Positions 1 to 7,129 of a stretch of 7,829 nucleotides of DNA are shown piece by piece. Each line of letters begins with the position of its first letter. The stretch's first letter is position 1. The stretch lies in assembly GCA_027593305.1 (NCBI GenBank), contig JAQCJA010000198.1, positions 1 to 7,829 of the forward strand, read 5' to 3'. This DNA is from a bacterium (GTDB lineage: Bacteria; Latescibacterota; UBA2968; UBA8231). A program made the translations under genes and the position numbers. Below the pieces are notes generated by a model. That model was not told where the DNA came from. It saw nothing but the letters and a program-made list of their open reading frames with translations, and did no database searches.

Positions 1-1
1 C

Positions 2-844
2 GTCAGCATCTGCTATCATCCCTGTGAATGGGCGACGACGGCCTTCTGGGATGGGGTCAATTTCGGCGGCGGCGCCATGCCGCCGCGCCACGAATGGCGC
101 CCGGCTCCCCTGCGTCCGCCCGGCCAGATGGCGACGGGGCTGGCCACGTTTCGCAGATACCTTGAGCACATCATTGGCTGTCCCGGCGTCGAAGTGATCA
201 CCGGCCGCCAGCTCCTCAACCTGTTTCCGGATACGGCCCGAGGCACCACGATCACCGCCGCCGACCTGGCGCAGGCGCTGGTTTTCGACGACGGGCTCGT
301 TGGTGTCACCTGGTTCGGCGACGTGGCCCTGGCTCCTTCTGAGGTGTTCGCCCTGGTCTGCGACACCCTCCTGGAAGCTGTCGTGGCCATGACCGAAGGG
401 GTTGAAGCAGGGGCGCAGGAGTTGGCCACGATTGTTGCCAGCCTGGAGGACACCCCCTATGGCCCGGTGCAGCGTCAAGCCTCCACCCTTGCCGATGGGG
501 CGCAGGTGTCGACGGAAATTTTCATCGAAGCCGCCGCCGACGCGCGCCAGTCGTTGCACGTTCACGGCCGCATTCCTGCCGTCGTCTGGGCCGGAGCGCA
601 GCGGCTGTCACCGGCCGACTTTCTCGTCACAGCAGCAGATCTGCTGCGTCAGCTCGTGCTGGATGGCGACGATCTCCCGGCGGAGGTCACGGTGCGCAGT
701 GGAACAATCGAGGGCGAGCGCCATGTGCGTGAAGACGTCTGGGGCTGGCCGATCTTCTCCCGGGACTTCACGGCGCCGCGGATTCTCGAGCACGCGCGCC
801 TGCAGACGTGGACACTGAAGCCGGCGCAGCGGGTGGACGGATGA
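2..844 (+). CDS. Probable polysaccharide deacetylase-like protein, C-terminal part (5' end outside window)
   Basis: The reading frame is open from the left edge, so the N-terminus is missing; 280 residues are visible, ending at TGA 842-844. The first visible residues include an H-P-C-E motif (His6 of the visible part). A Pro/Arg-rich linker follows, then a segment ending in PGVEVITGRQLLNLFPD (about 57-73). This resembles the C-terminal edge of a NodB-type (CE4) deacetylase barrel, where a conserved His precedes a last helix and a 'pGv.f.t..eL' strand. The catalytic Asp and metal-binding His residues would lie upstream and cannot be checked. The rest (about 80-280) holds two copies of a W-x-G-x4-L-x-P-x-[ED] motif near visible residues 104 and 196, weakly like pseudomurein-binding-type repeats. 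The internal ATG at 77 lies inside the conserved part and is unlikely to be the start. The stop overlaps the next start by 4 bases, so it belongs to the downstream operon. The coding call is solid; the deacetylase identity is tentative and comes from memory of similar sequences. Confidence 0.58.
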   Translation, partial: VSICYHPCEWATTAFWDGVNFGGGAMPPRHEWRPAPLRPPGQMATGLATFRRYLEHIIGCPGVEVITGRQLLNLFPDTARGTTITAADLAQALVFDDGLVGVTWFGDVALAPSEVFALVCDTLLEAVVAMTEGVEAGAQELATIVASLEDTPYGPVQRQASTLADGAQVSTEIFIEAAADARQSLHVHGRIPAVVWAGAQRLSPADFLVTAADLLRQLVLDGDDLPAEVTVRSGTIEGERHVREDVWGWPIFSRDFTAPRILEHARLQTWTLKPAQRVDG

Positions 845-1701
845 ACGGCATCCTGACCCAGGCGGAGGCAGAACGCGGGCGTCGGCAGCTGGTCGACGAT
901 GGGTACGCCGTCCTGCCCGGTGTCATGCCCGTCGATCTGCTGCAGGACCTGCGTCAGTGGTCGGACGATGTCTTCAAACGGCTGCCCGTGGACCCGAAGT
1001 ACCGCTATCAGGGCTCCGATATTCATGTCACAGCGTCACGCAGCTGGCCTGCCGACAAACAGGCCGATGCCCACCACTTCGCCGATGACATCGTCGAGCG
1101 CATCATCGATCAACCACGCCAGCTTGCCATCTGCCAGTCCCTGGGACTGGAATCTTTGCGGGCCCACGACAGCGTGATCCTGCTGTCGAAACCCGCCTTT
1201 GGCCCGCCGCTGTACTGGCACCAGGACTACATGAACTGGAACAGTCCGGCGGCGGCGACACCCTGGCCGACCAAGATCTTTCTGTCCTACTACCTGACCG
1301 ATACGAATCGCACCAATGGCTGCCTGCGCGTCATCCCCGGCACCCACAAACGGCGGATCGACCTGCACGACATCCTGCCCGATGCCCACGGCCCCGTAAT
1401 TCAGGCCCTCGAGGACTTCTCACACCCCGCCTTCCTCGAGCGCACGGATTCGATCGATGTGCCGATGCGCGCCGGCGATCTCGTCATCGGTGATGCCCGT
1501 CTCATGCACAGCGCCTGGCCGAATCAGACGGATCAGCGACGCACCCTGATCCTGGCCTGGCATGATGTATTCCAGTTTCCGCTGCCACCGAGCTGGTGGA
1601 CGGGAGACATCCCCGAGGCCGTCTCCAAGGCAGATCCCGGAGCAACGTATAAACCGAGCCGGACGCCCATCGGCATACCCGTACGCGACCCCGCGAACTA
1701 G
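841..1701 (+). CDS. Phytanoyl-CoA dioxygenase (PhyH) family Fe(II)/2-oxoglutarate-dependent oxygenase
   Basis: A 286-residue protein, normal length for bacterial PhyH proteins. The ATG at 841 overlaps the upstream stop as ATGA and has a GGTGGA stretch just before it. An in-frame GTG at 808 would add 11 residues but lies inside the previous gene and is less likely. The Fe(II)-binding facial triad is visible: the H-x-D motif in YWHQDY gives His127 and Asp129, and the distal His is His223 in LMHSAWPN. Arg233/Arg234, about ten residues later, fit the 2-oxoglutarate carboxylate site. Between them lies a typical double-stranded beta-helix core with the pattern NGCLRVIPGTH. Members couple 2-oxoglutarate decarboxylation to hydroxylation, or less often demethylation or other oxidation, of small molecules in the cytoplasm. 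The substrate cannot be read from sequence. Its place between a carbohydrate-active gene and a sugar importer suggests a sugar or sugar-linked substrate, which is inference. No signal peptide is seen. Confidence 0.92.
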   Translation: MNGILTQAEAERGRRQLVDDGYAVLPGVMPVDLLQDLRQWSDDVFKRLPVDPKYRYQGSDIHVTASRSWPADKQADAHHFADDIVERIIDQPRQLAICQSLGLESLRAHDSVILLSKPAFGPPLYWHQDYMNWNSPAAATPWPTKIFLSYYLTDTNRTNGCLRVIPGTHKRRIDLHDILPDAHGPVIQALEDFSHPAFLERTDSIDVPMRAGDLVIGDARLMHSAWPNQTDQRRTLILAWHDVFQFPLPPSWWTGDIPEAVSKADPGATYKPSRTPIGIPVRDPAN

Positions 1702-1713
1702 GGACTGGACCAC

Positions 1714-3072
1714 ATGCGTTCGAAAATCGTCCTGGTTCTGCTGCTGGTGTTGTACGGCTGTTCATTCTTCCTGCGCGGCGAAGACCCCAAACTCGATCTC
1801 GGCGACAACGTCATGGAAGGTGTCTTCTTCCAGGGCGGCTACGGCATGCAGTGGGTCCACGACACGGCCGCCGAATTCGAACGCGCTCATCCGGAGATCA
1901 CCGCCTACGTCTGGGGCAACCCGCGGGCGTGGGACCAGACCCGTCCCCGCTTTCTGTCCGGCAATCCGCCCGACGTGTTCTGGGGCATCCACAACATCAA
2001 TTTCTGGGTCAATCTGCACGACGGCCTGGTAGCCAATCTTGATTCGCTCATGGAAGCACCCGCCTACGGCCAGGAGGGGGTGAAGTTCAGGGACACCTTC
2101 TTTGATGGCACCCTCGAAGAGGGCCAGTTCGAGGGGCACCAGTACTTCCTGCCCATTACCTATGCCATCTCCGGCATCTGGTACAACAAGGGCATGTTCG
2201 ACGAGCATGGCTGGACGGAACCGGAGACGTGGGATGAGTTCCTTGCCCTGTGTGAGACGATCAAGCAGACCGGTGGCGGTGTTGCGCCTCTGACCCATCA
2301 GGGCAAGTATCCGTCGTACTTCGGCATGATCTGGCGCGGCCTCGTCTACAAGCTGGGGGGCGAACAGTTGATGTGTGATATGGATTCGCTCGTCCCCGGT
2401 GCCTGGAGTCGCCCGGAAATCCTCGAGGCCTGTCGGCTCAGTCGCCAGCTCTACGAGCGTGACTACGTCCTGCCCGGCACCTCGTCGTTCTCGCATACCG
2501 AGGCGCAGATGATCTGGATCCAGGGCAAGGCCGCCATGATTCCCTGCGGCACCTGGCTTGCGTCGGAGATGAAGAACGCCCTGCCCGAGGATTTCGACAT
2601 GCGCCTCATGTCTGTGCCGGGCTTCCGCGACGGCAAGGGCGGCATTGGCGCCATGGAAGCCTCGGCGGGACCAGCCTTCTGGATCCCCGTAGAAGCGGCC
2701 AATCCGCTGGCGGGCATGGAGTACCTGCGAATTCTCCTGTCCAGGAAGATGGCCGCCAACTTCCTCAGCACCGTGGGCTCCGTGCAGCCGATCAAGGGCA
2801 GCACCGAAGGCGTCAACGTCCCCCCGGCAACACAGAGTGCCCTCGACAGGATCGCCGCCGCCGGTGGCGAGACCTTCGCTTTTCAGTTTTCCGGCTGGTA
2901 CCTGGAACTGGAGAACGAGTACCGCAACGCCCTGGGGGCCCTGTTGAACGACGACATCACACCGGAGAGATTCGCCGCACGCATGGAGGCCATGGCCGAA
3001 CGCCTGCGCCAGGACCCCGACACCATCCGCTTCAGCCGCAGTCCGCGGGGCGACGGCGTCGCCGCCCTGTGA
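1714..3072 (+). CDS. Carbohydrate ABC transporter substrate-binding lipoprotein, NgcE-like
   Basis: A 452-residue family 1 extracellular solute-binding protein, starting 12 bases after the PhyH stop. Residues 1-15 are a short lipoprotein signal (Arg2/Lys4, then a Leu/Val core) ending in L-Y-G-C, so Cys16 is the likely lipidated residue; Tyr at -2 is unusual for a lipobox. Landmarks: QGGYG at 40-44, RPRFLSGNPPDV at 77-88, GIWYNKGMF at 154-162, QGKYP at 196-200, and GPAFWIP at 319-325. The N-terminal GGYG, the PRF-x-GNPPD motif, the GIWY motif and especially QGKYP-x-Y match my memory of the NgcE group, whose Streptomyces founder binds N-acetylglucosamine and chitobiose. The protein would capture its sugar at the cell surface or in the periplasm and deliver it to the two permeases encoded next. 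The family call is near certain. The N-acetylglucosamine-type ligand is a moderate inference, since binding specificity drifts easily in these proteins. Confidence 0.94.
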   Translation: MRSKIVLVLLLVLYGCSFFLRGEDPKLDLGDNVMEGVFFQGGYGMQWVHDTAAEFERAHPEITAYVWGNPRAWDQTRPRFLSGNPPDVFWGIHNINFWVNLHDGLVANLDSLMEAPAYGQEGVKFRDTFFDGTLEEGQFEGHQYFLPITYAISGIWYNKGMFDEHGWTEPETWDEFLALCETIKQTGGGVAPLTHQGKYPSYFGMIWRGLVYKLGGEQLMCDMDSLVPGAWSRPEILEACRLSRQLYERDYVLPGTSSFSHTEAQMIWIQGKAAMIPCGTWLASEMKNALPEDFDMRLMSVPGFRDGKGGIGAMEASAGPAFWIPVEAANPLAGMEYLRILLSRKMAANFLSTVGSVQPIKGSTEGVNVPPATQSALDRIAAAGGETFAFQFSGWYLELENEYRNALGALLNDDITPERFAARMEAMAERLRQDPDTIRFSRSPRGDGVAAL

Positions 3073-3082
3073 TGGTGTATCG

Positions 3083-3964
3083 ATGAGCCTGCAGAACAAC
3101 GGGCGCGTCGCCCTGCTTTTTGTACTGCCGGCGTTCCTCTTCTACCTGACGTTTCTCATCGTGCCCTATGCGCTGGCCTTCGGTGTCAGCTTCGTCAAAT
3201 GGCGCGGTGTGACGCTGAACATGGAGTACACCGGTCTCGGTAATTTCGCCAAGATGATCGGTGATCCGTTCTTCTGGAAATCCCTGTACAACACCGTCTT
3301 CTTTACCGTGCTCACGGGGATCATCGTACCGTGTATGGCACTGTACTTTGCCGTTGCTGTCACGCGCAAGCTTGTCGCCGGGGCGCGTTTCTTCCGCATC
3401 ACCTTCTTCTTTCCGAACCTCATCTCCCAGGTTGCCATCGCCGTCCTGTGGTGGTTTGCGCTGAATCCCGAGTTCGGCATTCTGTCCAACTTCCTGCGCC
3501 TCTTCGGCTTCACGGACCTGCCATCGTGGCTGGGGGAACCGGGCTGGGCCCGGGCGGCCATCGTCGCTGTCAAGGTCTGGGCCGCTGTGGGTTTCTACAT
3601 GGTCCTCTACGTCTCCGCCATCGAAGGCATACCCGAAGACTACTACGACGCCTGCAAGATTGATGGAGCCGGCGAATGGCAATCCTTTCGCCATGTCACT
3701 TTACCGCTGTTGTCGGAGATGATGAAGGTCACCGGTGTCTTCCTGCTGCTCAATGGTTTCGGCACTTTCGATGTCGTGCGTATCATGACGGACGGCGGGC
3801 CCGATCGCGCCACGGAGACCCTGGCAACCTACATCTATGAGAACGCCTTTGAACTCGGCAAATTCGGCTATGCCACAACCATCGCCATGACCCTGTTCCT
3901 GATCACGTTTTCTCTGGCTATGTTGTCGTTGTGGATCCAGCGGCGCGACTCGGTCGAGTACTGA
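3083..3964 (+). CDS. ABC sugar transporter permease subunit, MalF/UgpA type
   Basis: A 293-residue inner-membrane permease starting 10 bases after the binding-protein stop; the ribosome-binding site is weak. Six hydrophobic spans are visible at about 9-33, 70-93, 104-126, 156-180, 208-227 and 262-284. The cytoplasmic EAA loop that docks on the ATPase runs from about Asp189 to Pro208 and keeps the core D-A-C-K-I-D-G-A, Phe202 and the closing L-P. The MTDGGP-x-x-A-T-E-T stretch (235-246) before the last span is typical of the first permease of sugar importers. It should pair with the next gene product to form the channel fed by the NgcE-like binding protein. In the Streptomyces system the matching gene is ngcF. 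I give no symbol because orthology cannot be shown here. Confidence 0.95.
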   Translation: MSLQNNGRVALLFVLPAFLFYLTFLIVPYALAFGVSFVKWRGVTLNMEYTGLGNFAKMIGDPFFWKSLYNTVFFTVLTGIIVPCMALYFAVAVTRKLVAGARFFRITFFFPNLISQVAIAVLWWFALNPEFGILSNFLRLFGFTDLPSWLGEPGWARAAIVAVKVWAAVGFYMVLYVSAIEGIPEDYYDACKIDGAGEWQSFRHVTLPLLSEMMKVTGVFLLLNGFGTFDVVRIMTDGGPDRATETLATYIYENAFELGKFGYATTIAMTLFLITFSLAMLSLWIQRRDSVEY

Positions 3965-4821
3965 TGGAAGACGAGAACACACTCGACCGGCTCTTTTCGG
4001 GCGCACGCCGCATCATCACACAATGCGTCTTCATGGTCTATGGCGTCATTGTCGTGTTCCCCATGATCTGGCTCGGCTACACGGCTTTCAAGCCGACGAG
4101 TGAGCTCTTCGCCTCCGCCTGGGCCCTGCCCGTGGAATGGAAACTCGACAACTTTGTCGAGGCCTGGACCGAAGCACAGATCGGCGACTTCTTCTGGAAC
4201 TCGATCTTCGTCACGATCTCGACGCTGGTCCTGCAGCTGTTTCTTGGCGCCATGGCCAGCTACGCCCTGGCCAAGTACCGCTTCCGGGGGCAGAATCTCG
4301 TCTACTACGGCTTCCTGGCCGGCCTGATGTTTCCCATTTTCCTCGGTCTCGTGCCGCTGTTCTTTCTGGTCAAGACTCTGGGACTGCTGGACACTCACCT
4401 GGGCATCATTCTGGTATACGCCGCCTTTGGCATTCCCTTCACCGTCTTTGTCCTCACCGCCTTCTTCCGCACGATCCCGACGACGATCATGGAAGCGGGC
4501 ATCATGGACGGCTGTGGCCACTTCACGTTGTTCCTGCGCATCATGCTGCCCCTGGCCAAACCGGGGCTGACGACGGTGGGCATCTTCACGTTCATCAGCA
4601 TCTGGAATGAGTACATCCTGGCCCTCGTCCTGCTGTCTTCCTCACACCTGCGCACCCTGCCACTGGGCATTGCCGTGCTGCAGTTCGTGCAATTCTACGA
4701 GGTCGACTTCGGCGCACTCTTTGCCGGCCTCGTCATCGTCATGCTGCCGACGCTGATCTGCTACATCGTGTTGCAGGAGCAGATCACCAAAGGCATCACC
4801 GTGGGTGCGGTAAAGGGGTAA
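3964..4821 (+). CDS. ABC sugar transporter permease subunit, MalG/UgpE type
   Basis: A 285-residue inner-membrane permease. I chose the ATG at 3964, which overlaps the previous stop by one base (TGATG) and points to translational coupling. A start at 3931, in frame and inside the previous gene, would add 11 residues that do not look family-like. Hydrophobic spans lie at about 19-41, 78-100, 112-135, 144-167, 200-222 and 250-270. The EAA loop is E177-A-G-I-M-D-G to P196 and is close to consensus. The FKP-x-x-E motif (42-47) after the first span, the WNEYILAL stretch (214-221) and the C-terminal QITKGIT-x-GAVKG ending are hallmarks of the second permease of CUT1 importers. It forms a heterodimer with the preceding subunit. 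No ATPase gene follows, so a shared MsmX/MsiK-like ATPase is likely, as in Ngc-type systems. Confidence 0.96.
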   Translation: MEDENTLDRLFSGARRIITQCVFMVYGVIVVFPMIWLGYTAFKPTSELFASAWALPVEWKLDNFVEAWTEAQIGDFFWNSIFVTISTLVLQLFLGAMASYALAKYRFRGQNLVYYGFLAGLMFPIFLGLVPLFFLVKTLGLLDTHLGIILVYAAFGIPFTVFVLTAFFRTIPTTIMEAGIMDGCGHFTLFLRIMLPLAKPGLTTVGIFTFISIWNEYILALVLLSSSHLRTLPLGIAVLQFVQFYEVDFGALFAGLVIVMLPTLICYIVLQEQITKGITVGAVKG

Positions 4822-4826
4822 CAGAT

Positions 4827-5819
4827 ATGGCAGCTGATATTCGTCTGGCCATGGTCGGCTGCGGACAGATCGCCCGTGCCCACCTGCAGGCCATCACTTC
4901 AGTCTCCGGTGTCCTTGTGACGTGGTGTCAGGACATTGACGACGAGCGTGCCGCCGCCGCCGCCAGTTCCTGCAACGCCCACCATACCTCGAACTACCAG
5001 CAAGTCCTGGAGGCGGACGACGTGGATGCCGTGTTCCTGTGCCTGCCCCACAACCTGCACGAGTCCTTCACCGTACAGGCAGCTGTCGCGGGCAAACATG
5101 TGCTGGTGGAAAAGCCGATGGCATTGAACCAGGCCGAGGCGCAGCGTATGGTGAAAGCGGCGCAGACAGCCGGTGTCAGCCTCTGTGTCGGGCAATCCAC
5201 CCGCTGTATGGCCGGCATGCGTCAGGCCCACGCCCTGCTGGCTGCCGGCACGATTGGCAGGCTGCGACACGTCATGCACCAGCGTGTCTTCTTCATCGAC
5301 AAGCTGTCCACCGACTGGCGACGGGTGGAAGCGGAGTGTGGCGGCCTCTACCTGCCCCTGTTCGGCAGTCACGACGTCGACGCCGTTCTCTGGTTGATGT
5401 CGGCGGGCGCCGCGACTGCCGCTCGACCCACCCGGGTCTGGTCCTCTCTGCGGGCCAACAGTGCTGCATCCGGGGGCGACAGCGACGGCGTCCTCTGCCT
5501 CGACTTTGCTGACGGCAGCCTGGCGACCTTCCAGTTCTCCGTATGCTCACGCCAGAGGCGCACCGAGACCATCCTGGTGGGCACGGAAGGCACTCTGAGT
5601 GTGAAGGACAATCGAGTGCAACTCGACGGTGAACTCGTCGAGACCGAGATGCCGACCCACTCCTTCGAGGACTCCTTCGCCGAGCAGATGCGCCAGTTCG
5701 TTGCCGGACTGCAGGGCGAGGGACCGCTGCCGGCTCCGGGCGCTGAGGTCATCGCCGTTGTGCGCACCCTTGACCTGGCGCGGGTCGCAGCCGGGGACGG
5801 CGTCGCCCGGATTTTCTGA
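4827..5819 (+). CDS. Gfo/Idh/MocA family NAD(P)-dependent oxidoreductase
   Basis: A 330-residue cytoplasmic protein, usual family length, starting 5 bases after the permease stop with an AAAGGGG ribosome-binding-like stretch ahead. The N-terminal Rossmann fold shows V-G-C-G-Q-I-A (10-16), the G-x-G-x-x-A nucleotide-binding loop. The EKP motif at 95-97 supplies the catalytic Lys96. The central motif reads GGLYLPLFGSHDVD. By alignment with the usual G-G-x-x-x-x-D-x-x-x-H pattern, His182 is kept, but the position normally holding Asp is Leu178. The C-terminal half is the alpha/beta substrate-binding and dimerisation domain, with the usual G-T-E-G-T-L turn. Members oxidise or reduce hydroxyls of sugars, inositols and related compounds, or open or shift rings through oxidised intermediates. 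As the last gene of the transporter operon it probably acts on the imported sugar. Substrate and cofactor preference are not readable. Confidence 0.94.
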   Translation: MAADIRLAMVGCGQIARAHLQAITSVSGVLVTWCQDIDDERAAAAASSCNAHHTSNYQQVLEADDVDAVFLCLPHNLHESFTVQAAVAGKHVLVEKPMALNQAEAQRMVKAAQTAGVSLCVGQSTRCMAGMRQAHALLAAGTIGRLRHVMHQRVFFIDKLSTDWRRVEAECGGLYLPLFGSHDVDAVLWLMSAGAATAARPTRVWSSLRANSAASGGDSDGVLCLDFADGSLATFQFSVCSRQRRTETILVGTEGTLSVKDNRVQLDGELVETEMPTHSFEDSFAEQMRQFVAGLQGEGPLPAPGAEVIAVVRTLDLARVAAGDGVARIF

Positions 5820-5843
5820 CGTTTTTCTGGTCGGCTTTCTGCT

Positions 5844-5856
5844 GCGACCTGGTCGC
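5844..5856. repeat. Short perfect inverted repeat between the convergent gene blocks
   Basis: The 38 bases between the oxidoreductase stop and the URO-D stop contain GCGAC-CTG-GTCGC, a 5-bp stem with a 3-base loop (six-base arms around one base if read as a palindrome). GGTCG at 5829-5833 can alternatively pair with CGACC at 5845-5849. Its place between two convergent stops would suit a bidirectional terminator, but no T-run follows the stem on either strand; the run of five T at 5822-5826 lies on the wrong side for + strand transcripts. The repeat is real. Any termination role is a weak inference. Confidence 0.35.
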
Positions 5857-5857
5857 T

Positions 5858-7129
5858 TCAGTCTTTCACTGCGGCAAACATGGCCAGAACGTTTTCCGGC
5901 GGCACATCTGCCATGATGTTGTGCACCTGCTGAAAGACGAAGCCCCCCTGCGGGCGCATGGTGTCCACCTGCTCCCGGACGTGTGTAGCCACCTGCTGTG
6001 GTGTACCGTGGGGTAACACGTCCCGCGTGTCACAGCCGCCTCCCCAGAAACACAACCGATCACCATAGGCCTGTTTCAGATCCCGCGCCTGCATGCCCAC
6101 CGAGGAGATCTGCACGGGGTTGGTCGTGTCCAGGCCGGCGTCGATCAGATCGTCCAGCAGTGGTTCGATGCCACCGCAACTGTGCAGCATCACTTTCACG
6201 GGGGCCAACTGTTTGGCGCGCTGCCAGAGCCTGCGGTGATACGGTTTGCACATCTGCCGGTACATGTCAGGCGAGATGAGGGGACCATTCTGGCCGCCAA
6301 GATCATCACCGAAGAGAATGATGTCGATATAGGGGCCCACGGCACCGAGCCACTTCTCCAGATTTGCCAGATGCAGATCGCAGAGTTGTGTCATCAGGCG
6401 CTGCACGGCATCGGGGTACAGCGCCATCTGGGCCAGGTGGTTGTCCATGCGGTAGAGGAACTGAGGCACCTCGAAGATGCTGCCACCGAAGAGACCGATG
6501 ATGGCGCGATCCGTCGTTGCTCGCAGGTCCCGGGCGCCCGCCGCCAGTTCCGCCAGCCCCGCGACATCCAGCTTCATGTGCGCCCCCGGGTGGACGACGG
6601 CCGTCCACATGGTCTCGCCGAGGCGCTCCGCCAGGTCCGCCAGATCGTCCGTCTCAATGGGCCGGTGCAGCAGTGGGTAATGGCACTGCTCAAAATACAG
6701 GCAGCCAGCCTTCTGCACGCCCAGGTCGAGGCCGTCGGCACCCTTCAGGTACCAGTCTCCCCCGCGGTTCTCCACAGCGATGTATCCGGGGATCTTGCAG
6801 GCCAGTCCATTGGGCAGAATCCACTCCTGCCAATCGCTGTCGCTGGTGAGGAAGGCGCGGCCCAGTTCGACGGTGTCGATACCCAGTGCATCGGCCACAT
6901 CCGGCTCGACGATGGCCAGCTGCTGGATGACGTCGTACACGTAGATGTCACCCGTTGTGATCCCCAGGGCCTGCTTCAGTCCGGCATACGCGATGGCCAT
7001 GATACCAGAGGACCGATGTCCGCCGAAGTCGATCGGCACCCGGTCAGGGGCACGGTGCTCAATGGCAGCCAGCACGCGCTCCCGGGGCGTCATTGGCTTG
7101 CGGGTCGCAACCTGCGTGCAGGTCGTCAT
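5858..7129 (-). CDS. Uroporphyrinogen decarboxylase (URO-D) superfamily protein, methyltransferase-like
   Basis: A 423-residue protein, longer than heme-pathway URO-D (about 340-370). The start at 7129 overlaps the upstream stop as ATGA. Met13, which opens the conserved MTPRERVLAAIEHRAPDRVP block, is an alternative start at 7093. Family features are the N-terminal ERVLAAIEH...DRVP segment, an acidic F-G-D-D-L-G-G-Q loop with Asp275/Asp276, and M-L-H-S-C-G-G with His316 and Cys318. A C-terminal V-H-N-I-M-A-D-V-P-P-E-N-V stretch includes His403. H-x-C matches two zinc ligands of MtaA/MtbA-type methyltransferases, and His403 falls roughly where those have their third ligand, a Cys. True heme-pathway URO-D lacks this metal site, so a heme role is unlikely. 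Corrinoid- or thiol-dependent methyl transfer is possible, but the substrate is unknown. It probably forms one transcriptional unit with the upstream paralogue. Confidence 0.88.
   Translation of the reverse strand: MTTCTQVATRKPMTPRERVLAAIEHRAPDRVPIDFGGHRSSGIMAIAYAGLKQALGITTGDIYVYDVIQQLAIVEPDVADALGIDTVELGRAFLTSDSDWQEWILPNGLACKIPGYIAVENRGGDWYLKGADGLDLGVQKAGCLYFEQCHYPLLHRPIETDDLADLAERLGETMWTAVVHPGAHMKLDVAGLAELAAGARDLRATTDRAIIGLFGGSIFEVPQFLYRMDNHLAQMALYPDAVQRLMTQLCDLHLANLEKWLGAVGPYIDIILFGDDLGGQNGPLISPDMYRQMCKPYHRRLWQRAKQLAPVKVMLHSCGGIEPLLDDLIDAGLDTTNPVQISSVGMQARDLKQAYGDRLCFWGGGCDTRDVLPHGTPQQVATHVREQVDTMRPQGGFVFQQVHNIMADVPPENVLAMFAAVKD

Noticed and set aside
1762..3099. A 445-residue open frame on the - strand opposite the binding-protein gene
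   Set aside because: It mirrors a clear solute-binding protein with full-length family motifs. The translation shows no recognisable domain and is a GC-bias antisense shadow.
3032..3694. A 220-residue open frame on the - strand opposite the first permease
   Set aside because: Same reason: antisense of a membrane protein gene, charged low-complexity translation, no start context.
3868..4521. A 217-residue open frame on the - strand across the permease junction
   Set aside because: It lies opposite membrane spans and EAA loops of two convincing permeases. The Gln/Glu/Asp-rich translation is what antisense of hydrophobic codons gives.
5820..5857. Rho-independent terminator between the convergent genes
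   Set aside because: The short stem has no T-run after it on either strand, so it is kept only as an inverted repeat.
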